Positions 5,442 to 5,538 of a stretch of DNA of 5,538 bases are shown piece after piece (the first letter of the stretch is position 1; each line of letters starts with the position of its first letter). Under the pieces are notes generated by a model. That model did no database searches. It was not told the DNA's origin and saw only the letters and a list, made by a program, of their open reading frames with translations. The stretch is from Bacteroidia bacterium (GTDB lineage: Bacteria > Bacteroidota > Bacteroidia > Flavobacteriales > Flavobacteriaceae). The translations under genes were made by a program, and so were the position numbers. The stretch spans positions 1 to 5,538 of the forward strand of contig JAUIAA010000160.1 in assembly GCA_030425715.1 (NCBI GenBank). The letters are read 5' to 3'.

Positions 5442-5538
5442 ATGAGCTTGTTTAAAAAAATATTCTCTAAAGAAAAAAAAGAAACCTTAGATAAAGGATT
5501 AGAAAAATCTAAAACCTCCTTTTTTAATAAACTTACCA
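5442..5538 (+). CDS. ftsY: Signal recognition particle receptor FtsY, 3'-truncated (N-terminal part only)
   Basis: Thirty-two codons are present before the window edge, reading MSLFKKIFSKEKKETLDKGL and then EKSKTSFFNKLT. This is the usual start of Bacteroidota FtsY, including the LDKGLEKSK and SFFNKL patterns that open the N-terminal helical bundle. The GTPase (NG) domain lies outside the window. FtsY is the membrane-associated receptor that docks ribosomes carrying signal recognition particle at the translocon. The ATG at 5442 gives the normal N terminus, and the bases before it (GTATTGCGT) show no Shine-Dalgarno. The placement after rpmB-rpmG-DUF4295 supports the call, though a terminator and a -7 element separate it from them. 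Confidence 0.9.
   Translation, partial: MSLFKKIFSKEKKETLDKGLEKSKTSFFNKLT

Overview
The window is a stretch of ordinary chromosome from a member of the Bacteroidota. The DNA is AT-rich. No start codon is preceded by a convincing Shine-Dalgarno sequence; the upstream bases are A-rich instead. Two promoters match the Bacteroidota -33/-7 type (TTG, then TAnnTTTG), and the order rpmB-rpmG-DUF4295-ftsY is characteristic of this phylum. The protein sequences look like class Flavobacteriia or Sphingobacteriia/Chitinophagia. I cannot place the family more closely by eye.

Left block, plus strand (1-1794). The 3' three quarters of menB (menaquinone synthesis) comes first. A 76-base gap follows, filled mostly by a seven-base tandem repeat. 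Then come two genes overlapping by one base: an FAHD1-like fumarylacetoacetate hydrolase-family enzyme and a CYTH-domain (triphosphate tunnel) protein. The two are almost certainly translationally coupled. Whether they are transcribed with menB is open, as no consensus promoter is visible in the gap.

Middle (1795-3273, minus strand). A secreted M28-family zinc aminopeptidase with a signal peptide and a PA-like insert converges on the CYTH gene with no spacer at all: the two stop codons abut. A short hairpin spanning both gene ends may terminate the peptidase transcript.

Right block, plus strand (3274-5538). A divergent intergenic region carries a clear Bacteroidota promoter for cinA, which begins with TTG. 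A second promoter overlaps the end of cinA and drives rpmB, rpmG and a 50-residue DUF4295 gene, packed with six-base gaps. A strong intrinsic terminator closes that unit. A separate -7 element then precedes ftsY, the signal-recognition-particle receptor, which runs off the right edge.

Functionally the right block is housekeeping (ribosomal proteins, protein targeting, and NMN recycling by CinA). The left block mixes quinone synthesis with two small enzymes of uncertain physiological substrate. I saw no mobile element, CRISPR array, RNA gene or defence system, and no gene-free stretch longer than about 135 bases. The points worth a second look are small: the repeat array, the TTG start, the zero-gap convergent junction, the zinc-free ribosomal proteins, and the terminator/promoter break before ftsY.
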